Origin: Dokdonella_A ginsengisoli
Lineage (GTDB): Bacteria > Pseudomonadota > Gammaproteobacteria > Xanthomonadales > Rhodanobacteraceae
Assembly: GCF_042652785.1 (NCBI RefSeq)
Contig: NZ_JBHSHD010000003.1
Span: 248,001-312,000 of the forward strand
Length of the DNA stretch: 64,000 bases
Reading direction: 5' to 3'
Part shown: piece after piece, positions 63,632 to 64,000 of the stretch
Position numbering within the stretch: the first letter of the stretch is position 1
How the letters are laid out: each line of letters starts with the position of its first letter
Translations under genes and position numbers: made by a program
The notes under the pieces: generated by a model
Told to the model about the DNA's origin: nothing
Databases searched by the model: none
What the model saw: only the letters and a program-made list of their open reading frames with translations

Positions 63632-64000
63632 ATGATATTGCCGAAATGGGCTACCTTCTTCGCTTGTGCTGCCCTGACCGCACTCCGGGCTTCCGACGCA
63701 AGCGGCACTTCTCCCACCACGCCCTTCCAGTACTGGCAGGACCCATGCGGGTACGGCATTCCGACTCCCTATGTCGGCGACATATCGAGAATGACGGAAG
63801 CCGTTGCAATGCTGGTTCCCAAAGCTTATCTCAAGAAGCGACCGGATGATCCTAATTACTACTATTTCACGGAGACTTCTCCAAACGTAAATTATCCAGG
63901 ATCAGATGATCCGGGCGATCCGGCGTCAGGTGTTCCACTCGCAGGAGACTCCCCTTTCTTGAACGAAACCCGATACGCGCCAAGAGGAAGATCGGCCTTT
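63632..64000 (+). CDS. Secreted hypothetical protein, 3' end outside window
   Basis: An open frame from the ATG at 63632 to the window edge, 123 codons with no stop. agaagggg lies about 8 bases upstream. A signal peptide (ILPKWATFFACAALTALRAS, about 1-24) is followed by SPTTPFQYWQDPCGYGIPTPYVGD, RMTEAVAMLVPKAYLKKRPDD and a Pro/Asp-rich stretch NYPGSDDPGDPASG. The base composition is clearly more AT-rich than the rest of the window, with codons such as ata, aat, tat and gta in a row. No family recognised; a recently acquired secreted protein is possible. Confidence 0.65.
   Translation, partial: MILPKWATFFACAALTALRASDASGTSPTTPFQYWQDPCGYGIPTPYVGDISRMTEAVAMLVPKAYLKKRPDDPNYYYFTETSPNVNYPGSDDPGDPASGVPLAGDSPFLNETRYAPRGRSAF

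Overview
The window is a high-GC, densely coded chromosomal stretch from a gammaproteobacterium. Three signs point to Xanthomonadales/Lysobacterales, probably the Rhodanobacteraceae side (Dokdonella-like): an Rrf2-type SUF regulator heading a sufBCDS operon, an rpoN-hpf-ptsN-hprK-rapZ-EIIA-HPr-EI cluster with a true HPr kinase, and secreted proteins ending in an IFADGFD tail. The genus is inferred, not proven. No rRNA, tRNA, CRISPR, prophage or intact insertion sequence was seen.

Layout. 1-9.5 kb: the 3' part of a processive family 2 glycosyltransferase, a secreted M35 metallopeptidase, a TPR protein, a SET-domain protein, a secreted RNase T2, a NarL-type two-component pair, two paralogous secreted repeat proteins and a GNAT. 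9.6-10.2 kb: a tandem array of a ~177-bp hairpin-rich repeat. 10.2-14 kb: an M20 peptidase, a ComEA-like protein behind a perfect 20-bp palindrome, a second SET protein, a GNAT and a HutD-like protein. 14-22.5 kb: an iron island. A TonB-dependent siderophore receptor and a PiuC-type dioxygenase converge on a five-gene operon (PepSY membrane protein, DUF2271, DUF4198, ApbE, membrane flavodoxin/FNR reductase). Fur-box-like sites lie at both outer ends, and the DUF2271 protein carries an ApbE flavinylation motif. 22.5-25.8 kb: a YCII protein, an OmpR-type two-component pair and a small secreted protein.

25.8-32.9 kb: the SUF iron-sulfur operon (regulator, sufB, GNAT, sufC, sufD, sufS, SufU-like, GNAT, Rieske protein). 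33-36 kb: an outer-membrane protein divergent from the amgK-murU cell-wall recycling pair. 35.9-41 kb: hda, an AI-2E/PerM permease, a CDP-alcohol phosphatidyltransferase, DUF2066, purM, purN, DUF3108 and a LuxR remnant. 42-54.9 kb: murA and an IbaG-like bolA, divergent from kdsD-kdsC-lptC-lptA-lptB-rpoN-hpf-ptsN-hprK-rapZ-EIIA-HPr-EI. This links KDO synthesis and LPS export with sigma-54 and the regulatory PTS. 55-63 kb: a 2OG-Fe(II) oxygenase, two large divergent membrane proteins (GT39-like and DUF6311-like), tsaB, creD and a helix-hairpin-helix membrane protein. The right end has a hairpin-rich gap with a strong terminator, then the start of a lower-GC secreted gene cut by the window edge.

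A recurring theme is small repeat families at gene borders. Three of them appear to supply codons to conserved proteins: AmgK, PurN, BolA, PtsN, KdsC and ApbE.
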